Notes: generated by a model from the sequence alone, not told the origin. Counted from the first letter of the stretch, positions 8,462-17,171 are shown. The stretch is 64,000 nt of DNA from Nocardioides psychrotolerans (GCF_900113685.1 NZ_FOQG01000019.1:1-64000); one strand, 5' to 3'. Program-made: numbers and translations.

Positions 8462-9097
8462 GCCGCAACACCAATCCTGAGCCCGCCTCGCCCTATGCTT
8501 GAGTCACAACTCAATCGTGCGTTCAGGTCCGGGACTTTGGGCAGTTCGACTCTGCTCGTGACCTCCGTCTTGTACCTAATCTGGACTCTCAACATCCAGG
8601 CAACCTTCAAAATCGGATTTCGCTGGTCGCTGTTCGGAGCACAGGTGAAGGGAGTGATGCGTATGACCTCTAAGGGATTCGTGCTGCTGACGGTAGGACT
8701 CACCACCCACGGTTGGGCCTGGTCCTGAGCGCACGATTCAAGCCCCTCCAGATTCCGCAGGGATTCCGCAGGAGATCCGTTCGAGGCCAGAATCAGCCAA
8801 CTTCGCCCAACTGTCAAAATCGACGTTTCCCCAGGTCAGACCGTGTTTTCCCGAGTTGACCAACAGGGGCCAACACGGCCTCCGGTGTTCGAGCTCTACT
8901 ACGACATCTGATCCACGTCGTAGCCCGACAACGGCCCCTGAGCTGCGGAAACGCAGATCAGGGGCCGTTCTCGCCGGCCTGACGTGGGCAATTCCCACGG
9001 ATCCCGCACGAGATCGGCCCGCTCCTCCCTGACGCCGCCTGGGCATCGTGTCGAACCCTGCTCCCCCGGCGGCGCCCCGCAACGCCACACTGCGTCC
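8462..9097. other. Gene-poor region after the toxin-antitoxin operon
   Basis: No convincing gene is seen in these 636 bases. The first 250 are noticeably less GC-rich than the surroundings. A tandem 11-bp repeat (ATTCCGCAGGG/ATTCCGCAGGA) lies at 8753-8774, and a strong hairpin at 8930-8969. The composition and decay fit an element boundary, but no attachment-site duplication was found. Confidence 0.5.
8930..8969. terminator. Strong intrinsic-type hairpin
   Basis: AACGGCCCCTGA (8930-8941) pairs perfectly with TCAGGGGCCGTT (8958-8969) around a 16-base loop that itself contains CTGCG/CGCAG, extending the stem. It is downstream of the rightward ImmA/IrrE-DUF4411 operon. TTC rather than a long T-run follows, so termination would be of the U-poor actinobacterial type. 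Confidence 0.7.
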
Positions 9098-9257
9098 ATG
9101 CGCATCGGAACCTGGAACCTGGAGACTGGAATCACGCTCTGTCGGGCCGGGAGTGGGCAGGCCCCGTCGAGGGACGGCGCTTCGTGCTGGAGACAGCCGG
9201 ATCTCCGACCATGACGCCTACGTGGTCGCAGTCGCCAGCGCCGCGAGTGTCGAATAG
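9098..9257 (+). pseudogene. Endonuclease/exonuclease/phosphatase family remnant, copy A
   Basis: This is a heavily decayed gene. It keeps the authentic N-terminus MRIGTWNLE of the EEP (DNase I-like) family, then jumps with a frame change to the C-terminal portion that reads GDWNHALSGREWAG in the intact frame. About 75 more bases are missing before the SDHDAYVV segment and the TAG stop. The same C-terminal sequence, better preserved, occurs at 14841-15182. The junction occurs at a shared CTGGAGAC-like sequence, which suggests deletion by short homology. Confidence 0.75.
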
Positions 9258-9718
9258 TTGAACGGCCACATCTGCTTCAGTCAATCGCGGCGAATAGACG
9301 CACCTGTCGAGGGTTGCGAATTGGGCATGTCCGGACGGTCCGGAACGCCGTCCACACGGATGGCCTGATGGACGGATCCAGCGTGCGATTTCGCTTCTAA
9401 CGATTGCCCCGCGCGGATGACGTAGCGTCCCATCAAAGTGACTCTCGGAAAGTGAGCGAGGCGGCGGCGTGCCAGCGGTGAGGCGTCGGTTCGCGACGAT
9501 GCTATTCGGCTTGCCGTTGTTGCCTTGCTGGCCCGGCACTTCGTTGCCTGATTCCGACCCAGCCAGGTCGACGACGTGGCGGGTGGTCTGGTGGCGGCTT
9601 CCGAGAGAGGCACGCAGACCCTCATGCCCTATCGGCGCCAGGACGCCGTTCCTGATGCGGCGCACCGCTCGCCTTTCACATCAGCAACATCTCGAGCGTG
9701 GGGGTTGAAGTCTGCCGG
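9258..9718. other. No recognisable gene
   Basis: The first 35 bases still match the downstream flank of EEP copy B (to about 9293, equivalent to 15222). Beyond that, no frame in either direction has actinobacterial codon bias or a recognisable product. The region appears to be decayed intergenic DNA ending at the stop of the SnoaL-like gene. Confidence 0.5.
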
Positions 9719-10102
9719 CTAGCTGTTTCCTGGCTCCGGGGAGAGGTGCTCATGGATACAAGTCCAGGTGTCGCCGTCACGAAGAAGCACGATGGTCTCC
9801 CGCTCGAACACCTCGTCCTCGGCGCCGTCCATGATTCGCACGGTGTGGACGCGGTGGGTGTACACCGCGAGGTCGCCGTACTCCTGCACACGTTGCACCG
9901 TCGAGGTGCACGCAAGGACCTTGAAGCCTGCCTCGCGTTCCCATTCGGACCACATCGCTTCGTACTCCGCACGCGATTCGACGAGATGGTCGGTGTCGTG
10001 GAACAAGAATGTGGCCGCGGGGTCGAAGTGGGCGAAGTAGCGGGCCGAGTCGCTGGATGCGAACGCGGCGACTAGTGAGCTGGCGAATTCCTGCGGGGTC
10101 AT
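9719..10102 (-). CDS. SnoaL-like / NTF2-fold protein
   Basis: This 127-residue protein has the size and pattern of the DUF4440/SnoaL-like NTF2 fold. An N-terminal helix ([20 protein letters not shown]) is followed by [20 protein letters not shown] and alternating strands ending in [17 protein letters not shown]. Such proteins bind or turn over small molecules in a conical pocket. The start codon overlaps the ureohydrolase stop (ATGA), so it is the last gene of the permease-ureohydrolase operon. A specific activity cannot be assigned, but the coupling implies a role in the same pathway. Confidence 0.8.
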   Translation of the reverse strand: MTPQEFASSLVAAFASSDSARYFAHFDPAATFLFHDTDHLVESRAEYEAMWSEWEREAGFKVLACTSTVQRVQEYGDLAVYTHRVHTVRIMDGAEDEVFERETIVLLRDGDTWTCIHEHLSPEPGNS

Positions 10103-11118
10103 TGCTTCTCCTGGGATCCGGGCGCCATGGCGCTGAGCAACTCGTAGGCGACGTGCGAGGCCGCGATGCCCGTGATCTCCGCGTGGTCGTAGGCAGGTGA
10201 CACCTCCACGATGTCGGCTCCGACGATGTCGAGCCCGGCCAGGTCGCGCAGAATGGCGAGCAGCTCGCGACTGGTCATGCCGCCGGCCTCGGGGGTGCCG
10301 GTGCCCGGCGCGAAGGCTGGGTCGAGGACGTCGATGTCGATGGAGATGTAGACCGGACGCTCTCCAACTCGTGCTCGGATCCGCTCCGCCACCCCGCCGG
10401 CTCCGAGGGCGTCGATCTCAGTGGCGGGGACCATGGCGAAGCCGAGGTCACGGTCATCGACCAGGTCCCGTGCGCCGTACAACGGACCTCGGGTGCCGAC
10501 GTGGATACACGCCGAGGTGTCGAGAAGCCCCTCCTCGGAGGCTCGGCGGAACGGCGTGCCATGGGTGTAGGCCGCCCCGAAGTAGGTGTCCCAGGTGTCG
10601 AGGTGGGCGTCGAAGTGCACCACCGCGACAGGTTCCTCCGAACCCAGGGCGCGGAGTAACGGCAGGGCGATGGTGTGGTCGCCACCCAGCACCAGCAGAC
10701 GGGGAGCCTGTTCGAGAAGCGCCCGGGCCGAGCGCTCCACCTGGGTGATCGCTTCCTCCAGCGAGAAGGGGTTCGCGGCGATGTCACCGGCGTCGGCAAC
10801 CTGCTGGGCAGCGAAAGGTGAGACGCCGGTGGCGGGGTTGAAGGGGCGCAGCAGTCGTGACGAGGCGCGGATGTGAGCTGGGCCGAAACGAGCGCCGGGA
10901 CGGTAGGACACCCCGGCATCGAACGGCACCCCGACGACGGCGAGGTCTGCACTGTCGACCTCGTCCATCCGCGGCAGCTGGGCGAAGGTGGGTGGACCGG
11001 CGAACCGGGGCACCAGGCTGTTGTCGATCTGGCCCACGTGCCCGCCCTCCGCGATGCGCGGAGGATTGCCGAACAGCGGTGCGTCACGCGTGGTGTCGTC
11101 AGCCATGCGGGTGACCAT
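10099..11118 (-). CDS. Ureohydrolase of the agmatinase/guanidinobutyrase family
   Basis: A binuclear manganese hydrolase of the arginase/agmatinase superfamily, it removes urea from a guanidino compound. All metal-binding motifs are present: [21 protein letters not shown] and [19 protein letters not shown]. The N-terminus has the agmatinase-type [19 protein letters not shown] segment. The length of about 339 residues is normal. ATG codons at 11118 and 11106 are both possible, and the former overlaps the permease gene by 20 bases. It is transcribed with an NCS1 permease and a SnoaL-like protein. Sequence alone cannot separate agmatine, guanidinobutyrate, guanidinopropionate or guanidine as the substrate. 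Confidence 0.9.
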   Translation of the reverse strand: MVTRMADDTTRDAPLFGNPPRIAEGGHVGQIDNSLVPRFAGPPTFAQLPRMDEVDSADLAVVGVPFDAGVSYRPGARFGPAHIRASSRLLRPFNPATGVSPFAAQQVADAGDIAANPFSLEEAITQVERSARALLEQAPRLLVLGGDHTIALPLLRALGSEEPVAVVHFDAHLDTWDTYFGAAYTHGTPFRRASEEGLLDTSACIHVGTRGPLYGARDLVDDRDLGFAMVPATEIDALGAGGVAERIRARVGERPVYISIDIDVLDPAFAPGTGTPEAGGMTSRELLAILRDLAGLDIVGADIVEVSPAYDHAEITGIAASHVAYELLSAMAPGSQEKQ

Positions 11119-12691
11119 CGCTCAGTTCTTCGACTGCCGCCTTGTCCGCCGCGCGGTTGCGCGCGATCTGGCGGTGCGATGAGGCGTTCCCGTCCTCCAC
11201 CACCTCCGCGATGTCCGACTCGCGGGACGGCACCCAGCGCGGACCGTCGGGCCCGAAGACGTAGCGCGGCTCGGGAAACAGGAACAGCGCGGCCACGTAG
11301 ATCGCAGCAGCGAGGCCGATGGACACGAAGAGGCTGATGTCGACGCCGCCCACAGCGTTGCGCAACGGACCCTCGATCAGGGGCGGGTAGTTGGCGAACA
11401 GCAGGCCGCAGACAGCGGCCGGGATCCAGGCCGCCATGCCGCGCCAGTTGATGCCGTTGTGGAACCAGTAGCTGCCTCCGCGCATCCCGAGGTTGAAAAC
11501 CTGGAGGTCGGCTGCGCTGTAGTAGCCCCGCCGTACGACGTACCCGATGGTCATGATGATCATCCACGGCACCGTGCAGATGACGATCGCACCGATGAAG
11601 GCGTTCACGCTGCCGATCAGGTCGAACGCCAGCCGTCCGACGAGGATGAAGACGAACGCGAGCGCCCCGATGAAGAGCGATGCCTGCACCCGACTGAACC
11701 TGGGAAAGACTGAGGAGAAGTCGAGCCCGGTGCCGTAGAGCGAGGTGATGCCGGTGGAGAGTCCGCCGAGGAAGGCGACCACCATCAACAACACGGCGTA
11801 CCAGAGCGGTGAGGCGTTGATCAGCGCCACCACATAGTCGGCCTCGCCGACGACCAGCGTGGCGGTGACCACACCGAAGAGGAACGGCAGCAGGGTGGCG
11901 CACTGGCCGGCGAATGTTGCCAGCAACAGCGATCGTGGCGCGGTGCGTTCAGGGATGTAGCGCGACCAGTCGCCCAGGAACGCGCCGAACGAGACCGGGT
12001 TGCCCATCACGATGAGAGCGGACAGGACGAACGTTGGCCAGAAGCTGCCCAGCGCGTATGCCCCGGCTCCGGGATCGTAGGAGAGGTCGATTTGTCCGGA
12101 GTAGGCAATGACCCCGAGGAGGATCAGGAAGGAGTTGCCGACTACCACCACCTTGTTCACGAGCAGCATGAACGCATACCCGTAGACGACCACGACGATC
12201 ACGATCGCGCCCAGAAGGGCGTAGATCACCCCCCGCAGCAGGTCGGAGTCGGCCACGCCGAAGAGACGGATCATCGCGCCGACCAGGGCGTCTCCGCTGA
12301 CCCACACCGAGATCGAGTAGAACGCGATGGCCGTGAGCAGCGAGAGGAACGAGCCGAGGACCCGACCGCGAACGCCGAAGTGGGCTCCGGACGCGACTGC
12401 GTTGTTTGTGCCGGTCAATGGACCGAACAACCCCATCGGCATCAGGAACAACGAGCCCATCACTACACCTACGACGGTCGCTGCGACTGCTTGCCACAGA
12501 GACAGTCCCAGCAGGATCGGGAAGGTGCCCAAGATGATCGTGGCGAAGGTGTTGGCGCCGCCGAACTGGATCCGGAACAGGTCGACCGGACCGGAGTGGC
12601 GATGCTCCGGGGGGATAGTGTCGATTCCGTGCTGCTCGACCTCGGTCGCCCGGGGGCGGTCGATCGGTGCGTCGTGGGCTGGAGCGCTCAT
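11099..12691 (-). CDS. NCS1-family permease (purine/cytosine/allantoin type)
   Basis: A 530-residue integral membrane transporter with about 12 hydrophobic segments. It carries the NCS1 signature around the first helix ([20 protein letters not shown]) and the following [17 protein letters not shown] segment. NCS1 carriers import nucleobases, hydantoins, allantoin or related nitrogen compounds with sodium or protons. It is the first gene of a three-gene leftward operon and is divergent, across 89 bases, from the cyclase-family hydrolase. Its likely cargo is therefore the nitrogen compound the cluster degrades. No truncation is seen. Confidence 0.88.
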   Translation of the reverse strand: MSAPAHDAPIDRPRATEVEQHGIDTIPPEHRHSGPVDLFRIQFGGANTFATIILGTFPILLGLSLWQAVAATVVGVVMGSLFLMPMGLFGPLTGTNNAVASGAHFGVRGRVLGSFLSLLTAIAFYSISVWVSGDALVGAMIRLFGVADSDLLRGVIYALLGAIVIVVVVYGYAFMLLVNKVVVVGNSFLILLGVIAYSGQIDLSYDPGAGAYALGSFWPTFVLSALIVMGNPVSFGAFLGDWSRYIPERTAPRSLLLATFAGQCATLLPFLFGVVTATLVVGEADYVVALINASPLWYAVLLMVVAFLGGLSTGITSLYGTGLDFSSVFPRFSRVQASLFIGALAFVFILVGRLAFDLIGSVNAFIGAIVICTVPWMIIMTIGYVVRRGYYSAADLQVFNLGMRGGSYWFHNGINWRGMAAWIPAAVCGLLFANYPPLIEGPLRNAVGGVDISLFVSIGLAAAIYVAALFLFPEPRYVFGPDGPRWVPSRESDIAEVVEDGNASSHRQIARNRAADKAAVEELSDGHPHG

Positions 12692-12780
12692 CCGTTGCTC
12701 ATTTCCGAAGGTGGCTCATACGTGCTGCGAGGTGGTTGAACGCTAGGTCAGTGTTTACTGGCATGCAATAGTTGTTGCCC
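12692..12780. promoter_or_regulatory. Divergent promoter region of the NCS1/cyclase cluster
   Basis: These 89 bases separate the permease start (12691, leftward) from the cyclase start (12781, rightward). An imperfect palindrome, CAGTGTTTACTG at about 12750-12761, is the best candidate operator for the XRE-cupin regulator encoded just downstream. No clear Shine-Dalgarno sequence precedes the cyclase ATG. Confidence 0.4.
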
Positions 12781-13446
12781 ATGAGAATCCATCGTGTCGT
12801 CGACCTATGTGTTCCGGTCGACTCCGGGACCGTCGCCTATCCAGGGGACCCGTCACCGAGGTTCGAGGTGCACAGCACTATCGAACGGGACGGATTCAAC
12901 CTGCTCGACGTACACATGGGGTCCCAGTCGGGCACGCACGTCGACGCCCCCTACCACTTCGAATCGGACGGCCTGCGTCTCGACGAGATCCCGATCGAAC
13001 GGTTCGTCGGGCCCGGAGTGGTCGTGAACGCCCTCGGTCTGCCGGCACGTGGCCAGATCGGCTGGGAGCACGTCGCGCCGGTCGCAGACCGGCTCGCGCC
13101 GGGCGTGATCGTGCTCCTGCGCACGGGCTGGAGCGCGTACTACGGCACACCGTCCTACTTCGAGCACCCGTTCCTCGAGGCCGAGGCCTGCCGGAAGATG
13201 CTCGATCTGGGTGTGCGTACGTTCTGCATCGACGCGATCAACATCGACGAGACCCCCGACGACACTCACCCAGGAGTGGGCTTCCCGAGCCACCACCTGA
13301 TCTCTCGTGCCGGTGGCGTCATCGGCGAGAACTTCCGACTCGAAGACCTTCCAGAGCGTGACTTCCTCGTGGCGTGCACCCCGATCCGGCTCACGGGTGC
13401 CGACGGCGGCCCGGTGCGGGCCGTTGCGATAGAACTGGAGCCATGA
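12781..13446 (+). CDS. Cyclase-family (kynurenine formamidase/isatin hydrolase-like) hydrolase
   Basis: This 221-residue metal-dependent hydrolase of the cyclase family (PF04199) carries the diagnostic HxGTHxDxPxH-like motif as SQSGTHVDAPYHF near residue 50 (numbering from MRIHRVVD). A C-terminal LAxxP-like strand with histidines includes FPSHHLISRAGG. The family hydrolyses N-formyl or cyclic amides such as N-formylkynurenine and isatin. An in-frame TTG at 12772 is the alternative start. The stop overlaps the ATG of the XRE-cupin regulator (ATGA). Together with the divergent permease and ureohydrolase it suggests opening of an amide or ring ahead of urea release. Confidence 0.87.
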   Translation: MRIHRVVDLCVPVDSGTVAYPGDPSPRFEVHSTIERDGFNLLDVHMGSQSGTHVDAPYHFESDGLRLDEIPIERFVGPGVVVNALGLPARGQIGWEHVAPVADRLAPGVIVLLRTGWSAYYGTPSYFEHPFLEAEACRKMLDLGVRTFCIDAINIDETPDDTHPGVGFPSHHLISRAGGVIGENFRLEDLPERDFLVACTPIRLTGADGGPVRAVAIELEP

Positions 13447-14018
13447 GCACCAGACGGATCCCCGAGGCGCGGGAACGACCCGCGGTCCACATCGGTGCCA
13501 AGCTGCGGGCAGCGCGGAAGCTGCGGTCCCTCACCCTGGACCAGGTGGCGCAAGCGGCAGGCCTCACGAAGGGTTTCGTCAGTCGGCTCGAGCGCGACGA
13601 CGTCTCGCCGTCCGTGGCCTCTCTCGTGGCCGTCTGCGACACCCTCGGGCTGCGGGTCGGCGACCTGTTCGACCCGCCGCTGACCTCGGTGCTGCGCGCC
13701 GGCGAAGGACGGCTCATCAACTTCGGCGGCCATGGAACCGTGGAACGGCTGATCACTCCGGGCACTCAGGCATCACTGGAGGTGATTCACTCGGTGATTG
13801 AGCCCGGTGGCGGCGGTGGGGACGAGCTCTACACCCTCGCCTGTGAGGCCGAGTGCGCCTACGTGCTCCGTGGCACCATCGAGGTCGTGCTGGAGAGCGG
13901 CTCGGAACTGTTGTCAGCCGGAGACGCCATGACCTTCTCGGGCAGCGCGCCGCACACGTGGAGGAACCCGGGTGCCGAGTCGTGCGAGGTCCTATGGATC
14001 CTCGCTCCGGCGCCGTGA
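13443..14018 (+). CDS. XRE-cupin transcriptional regulator
   Basis: This 191-residue regulator has an N-terminal XRE helix-turn-helix (residues 17-72, with LDQVAQAAGLTKGFVSRLER) and a C-terminal cupin-2 barrel (residues 105-190, with ELYTLACEAECAYVLRGTIE and GDAMTFSGSAPHTWRN). This PuuR/SutR-like architecture is typical of local regulators of polyamine, amino-acid and nitrogen-compound catabolism, where the cupin binds the ligand. ATG overlap with the cyclase stop shows they form one operon. The obvious target is the divergent promoter between cyclase and permease. Confidence 0.9.
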   Translation: MSTRRIPEARERPAVHIGAKLRAARKLRSLTLDQVAQAAGLTKGFVSRLERDDVSPSVASLVAVCDTLGLRVGDLFDPPLTSVLRAGEGRLINFGGHGTVERLITPGTQASLEVIHSVIEPGGGGGDELYTLACEAECAYVLRGTIEVVLESGSELLSAGDAMTFSGSAPHTWRNPGAESCEVLWILAPAP

Positions 14019-14192
14019 GGTTTGCTGTCGAACAACTGCAGCATGGGTAGCGATGTCGGGACTGCCCAGGGATGCGGTCTGGAAGGTGAAGAGGTGGGCG
14101 AATGCGAGCCCGAAGACGAGGTAGGGCGTCGTACGGGTCTTCATCAGGTAGCCCAGCGGGAAGGCTGCGAGCAGGGTCAGGATGAGGATCAT
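13992..14192 (-). CDS. Small membrane protein, probably truncated
   Basis: The 66-residue frame begins MILILTLLAAFPLGYLMKTR and has two hydrophobic segments ending in AFAHLFTFQTASL, a pattern seen in small actinobacterial membrane proteins. After about residue 45 the sequence loses character and runs antisense into the end of the XRE-cupin gene. The original 3' end may have been replaced. A ribosome site (AAGGAACC) precedes the ATG on the coding strand. Function is unknown. Confidence 0.5.
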   Translation of the reverse strand: MILILTLLAAFPLGYLMKTRTTPYLVFGLAFAHLFTFQTASLGSPDIATHAAVVRQQTSRRRSEDP

Positions 14193-14236
14193 GAGGGTTC
14201 CTTCTGTCGAGGTGGCGTGAGTGGTCGAAGCCGGTC

Positions 14237-14775
14237 TCAGACGGTCGGGGTCCCGGCGCGGCGAGAGACGACCTCGCGCATCCGGGCGTCCTCAGTCTCG
14301 ACCGCGTCGTTGACGACCCGGACCTGGTCCGGGTCGTTGACGACCCGGACCTGGTCCGACGTCGTCTCGGTGTGGTGCTCGACGGTGTAGAACCTGACCT
14401 CGTGCCCGTCGGGGTCGTGGGTCATGGGCAGGATCCAACCCAGCGTGGCGAAGTGGACCCCCGCGTGCTTGCTGCCGTGCGCGGTCAGCCGGTCGGCGTG
14501 CTCGTCGATGGCGGCCTTGTCAGGGACGCCGATGGCGAAGTAGTCGAAACCGGCCGCTGCCCGGGCCCGGTCCGGATCCAGGCGCAGGGCGAACGGCGGA
14601 CCGCCCTGCGGGTGTTCATGACGACGCCCGTGAGGACCCCGTCCTCACGGAACTCCTGCACGGCCCGGTATCCCAGCCGGGAGAAGTACCACTGCTGGGA
14701 GCGGTCCAGGTCGGAGACGGGAAGTTTGAGGTGATGATGCCCCAGCGACGCTGGGCGGCAGTCGCGTCCAGAGTC
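14237..14775 (-). pseudogene. VOC (glyoxalase/bleomycin-resistance) family protein, frameshifted
   Basis: The minus strand encodes a VOC-fold protein in two frames. The first half reads HHHLKLPVSDLDRSQQWYFS and LGYRAVQEFREDGVLTGVVM. Near 14610 the frame changes, and the second half reads PFALRLDPDRARAAAGFDYF, then HAGVHFATLGWILPMTHDPD and GHEVRFYTVEH. Each half has the conserved VOC pattern, so a single small indel broke the gene. No ATG precedes the first half; a GTG about 75 bases upstream may be the original start. A 27-bp tandem repeat duplicates codons in the C-terminal tail. Confidence 0.75.
14306..14359. repeat. 27-bp tandem duplication
   Basis: Two adjacent 27-bp copies (14306-14332 and 14333-14359), differing only in the last base, lie in the C-terminal tail of the VOC pseudogene. 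On the minus strand they encode a repeated nine-residue unit, DQVRVVNDP-like. The length is a multiple of three, so it arose without breaking that frame. Confidence 0.85.
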
Positions 14776-14840
14776 CCGATGCGTGCGATGCCCGACCCTC
14801 ACGCCGCCTGCGCCATGGCCGAACTGGAAGGCGTAGGTGT

Positions 14841-15182
14841 TTGCTCCTCGATCCTCCCGTGGCGGAGCTGCGGCACACACACGATCCGTGGATGGGCGCC
14901 ACGACTGCGGAGAAGACATTCGCGACCGTCGCTGCCGTGGAGGCCGCCGCCCATGCGGTGTGGGGAGGAGACTGGAATCACGCTCTGTCGGGCCGGGAGT
15001 GGGCAGGCTCCGTCGACGGAAGGCGCTCCGTGCTCGATGCCGTCGAGCGACTGGGACTCCACGTCGCCACCGCCACCTCGCCGCACCAGATCGAGGATCT
15101 CCTCAGCTTCGCAGGAGAGAGCCGTCTCTCCGACCACGACGCATACGTGGTCGAAGTCGCCAGCGTCACGAGCGTCGAGTAG
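14841..15182 (+). pseudogene. Endonuclease/exonuclease/phosphatase family remnant, copy B
   Basis: The C-terminal third of an EEP (DNase I-like) hydrolase. It contains TTAEKTFATVAAVEAA, the catalytic GGDWNHALSGREWAGS motif (Asp/Asn pair) and a terminal RLSDHDAYVVEVASV with the catalytic SDH. The N-terminal two-thirds, including MRIGTWNLE and the metal-binding Glu, are absent. VOC pseudogene sequence on the opposite strand abuts instead. The stop lies about 107 bases before the 3' end of tRNA-Gly. A shorter decayed copy is at 9098-9257. Confidence 0.75.
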
Positions 15183-15288
15183 CCGAGCGGCCACATCCGC
15201 TCGGTCCATCGCGGCCAAAGGTGACGGCCAGGGGACGTCGTCGGGACCGAGCCCACACATGCCGGTGGCGGCCGGCTCCGGCAGATGG

Positions 15289-15359
15289 AGCGGACGCGAG
15301 GATTTGAACCTCGACTCCTTCCCTGGAAGGGAAGCGTGCTGCAACTACACCACGTCCGC
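15289..15359 (-). tRNA. tRNA-Gly (anticodon UCC)
   Basis: The minus strand folds as a 71-nt cloverleaf. The acceptor stem is GCGGACG/CGTCCGC, with discriminator T and no encoded CCA. The anticodon stem-loop is CTTCC-CTTCCAG-GGAAG with anticodon TCC, and the T arm contains GGTTCAAATCC. Its 3' end faces the pseudogene-rich region. tRNA 3' ends are common integration sites, which may explain the rearrangements there. Confidence 0.95.
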
Positions 15360-15584
15360 GAAGCCAGCCTCTGACGAGCCTGGCACGCTCGTAGTATGAA
15401 CCACCTCCAGGACGCCGCCCTACTTGACACTCCGTCGACGAGCCCAGATCGACGTCAAGGCAACGTCGATTGCGACACCACTCTCATCACGCCCGCGAGG
15501 GCAGAACCGCTCGTCGCCCCCGCACCAAGCATCGTCGCCCTGGCCAGACAGATCGTGCGACCCTGCCACTGAAGGGCGGCCAGC

Positions 15585-16080
15585 TCAGTCGCGCGGCCTC
15601 AGGCCCACGTCGCGCACCATCACGAAGTTGCCCAGACCCTTGGGCCGGTCGTGGGTGAAGCCCTCGCGCTCATACCTCGTGCGGGTGTCGTTGTAGAGGA
15701 CGTCGGGCAACGGCTCGGCCGTGGCGACGTACGCCTTGCGGTGCTGGATGCCGGGCAGCTCCTCGGGTGATCCGTGCTCCGCCCACGCGACCGCCAGGTC
15801 GCCCTCGTAGACCAGCGCCGCGTGCGCGATCTCCTCGACCACCAGAGGTTGCTTGAGCACTCGGTTCCCTTCGGCGCTCTGGCCCCTCTCCGCGCAGTCG
15901 GGGTGGAAGTGTGTACACCAGCAGCTGGCGAACATGCCCTTGTTGCGCCCGCCGAGGGCAGCGAAGTCGTCGAACGTATCCGGCGTGAGTGCCCTGATCG
16001 TGAAGTCGGACCTGCGGTCGACGTACGTCGGGTTGCGGACGTTCGGCGTTCCGTTGGCTGATGCTTCCCGGACGGCATGG
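15585..16080 (-). pseudogene. GNAT-family acetyltransferase with internal deletion
   Basis: The frame reads DFTIRALTPDTFDDFAALGG, then GMFASCWCTHFHPDCAERGQ, a YEGDLAVAWAEHGSPEELPG segment, and ends TRTRYEREGFTHDRPKG. These segments match an actinobacterial GNAT-like family. The middle (the acetyl-CoA-binding R/Q-x-x-G-x-A region, expected between RKAYVATAEPLPD and VLYNDTRTRYE) is missing. No ATG, GTG or TTG is found upstream of the conserved N-terminus. The gene is therefore damaged twice. A short MFASC-initiated product of 116 residues could still be made. Confidence 0.7.
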
Positions 16081-16099
16081 ACGAGCGTGGAGAGCCGGG

Positions 16100-17134
16100 T
16101 CAGCTCGGATCGACGGCGCGCACGAGGTCCTGGCCGTCGGCGCTGTGCGGGTTCTCATCGATCGCCTCGACGGCTGGCGTGGGCTCGAGGTCGTCGGTCG
16201 GGCGACGGTCGAGGTGGACCCCGGCGATCATGCACCGCACCGATCCCCCGGCGAGCTCGATCGTGGGGATGTCCACGGCGACGATCTCGCAGGACTCCTC
16301 GATCGTCGTCACCTGGTCTGGCCGCAGGCTCCCCCGCGCGCGGGCCGACATCGCCATGAGGGGGCGGCTCCGACCATCCGGCATGCGGCCGCGGAGCTCG
16401 ACGGCGTTGCCGGCGAAGTCCCGGATCTGCTGCTCGGTGAGCTCCACGATCGTCCGGCCGGTCACCGCGAGCCGCTCGCGTACCTCGGCGCGACGGGCCA
16501 CGTCGGGGATCATCTCGAGGGCGATCATCGCCACCCTCGTGCCGATGCAGGCCATCACGTTGGTGTGGTAGACCGGTACGCTGGCAGAGTCGACGGCATC
16601 GAAGGCCATCGGCTCGTAGCCGAAGTCGGTGCAGAACCGCTCGAGGACGTGGGTGTCGGCACGGTGGCTGCGAGCGGCATAGGCAACCCGTGACACGTGG
16701 TCGAGCACCATCGCGCCGGTGCCCTCGAGGAAGATGCCGTCGGGCTCGAGGCCGGAGTAGTCGACGATGGTCTGCACCCGGTAGTGCGACTTGAGCAGCT
16801 CCAGCACGTCGGCGCGGCGCTCGTGGCGCCGGTTGGAGGCATACATCGGGTAGACCGCGATCTTGCCGCCCGCGTGCGTGGAGAGCCAGTTGTTGGGGAA
16901 GACGCTGTCCGGTCGGGTGTGGTCCTGGTCGTCGAAGACGTGGACGGTCACCCCGGCATCGCGCAGCGCCTGCGCGACGCCGTCCATCTCGGCCACCGCC
17001 CGGGTCGACGTCGCAGCCTGGGACTGTCCCTCGGGGACCTCACGCTGGAAGGCGTTGTCAGCCGCCGTCGCGGCGTTGGGGACGAACCGTGCTGCGCGGA
17101 TCAAGATGACGGCGGATGGGGCCTGAGCACTCAC
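16100..17134 (-). CDS. ctlX: CtlX-type citrulline/methylarginine hydrolase-like protein (amidinotransferase fold)
   Basis: This 344-residue protein belongs to the guanidino-group-modifying superfamily that includes dimethylarginine dimethylaminohydrolase and arginine deiminase. Characteristic segments are SVFPNNWLSTHAGGKIAVYP (substrate-binding), GIFLEGTGAMVLDHV (Glu), PVYHTNVMACIG (catalytic His) and the C-terminal GGSVRCMIAGVH with the nucleophilic Cys. This matches the CtlX family. It starts at a GTG. It lies head-to-tail behind jetC with a 37-bp gap. Together with the ureohydrolase at 10.1 kb, the strain has two enzymes for guanidino compounds in 7 kb. Confidence 0.87.
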   Translation of the reverse strand: MSAQAPSAVILIRAARFVPNAATAADNAFQREVPEGQSQAATSTRAVAEMDGVAQALRDAGVTVHVFDDQDHTRPDSVFPNNWLSTHAGGKIAVYPMYASNRRHERRADVLELLKSHYRVQTIVDYSGLEPDGIFLEGTGAMVLDHVSRVAYAARSHRADTHVLERFCTDFGYEPMAFDAVDSASVPVYHTNVMACIGTRVAMIALEMIPDVARRAEVRERLAVTGRTIVELTEQQIRDFAGNAVELRGRMPDGRSRPLMAMSARARGSLRPDQVTTIEESCEIVAVDIPTIELAGGSVRCMIAGVHLDRRPTDDLEPTPAVEAIDENPHSADGQDLVRAVDPS

Positions 17135-17171
17135 GGTCGGAACCTAGGGCATCGCGGCCGCTGCATTCCAA

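Noticed and set aside
8495-8728. A 77-codon plus-strand frame with a hydrophobic stretch
   Set aside because: No ribosome site, atypical codon use and no recognisable family. It may be decayed element DNA.
8753-8774. Tandem 11-bp repeat ATTCCGCAGGG/ATTCCGCAGGA
   Set aside because: Only two copies with no flanking feature; too little to call a regulatory or attachment site.
15289-15359. Attachment-site duplication of the tRNA-Gly 3' end in the 1-15 kb region
   Set aside because: No second copy of the tRNA 3' sequence was found within the window, so integration at this tRNA is not shown.
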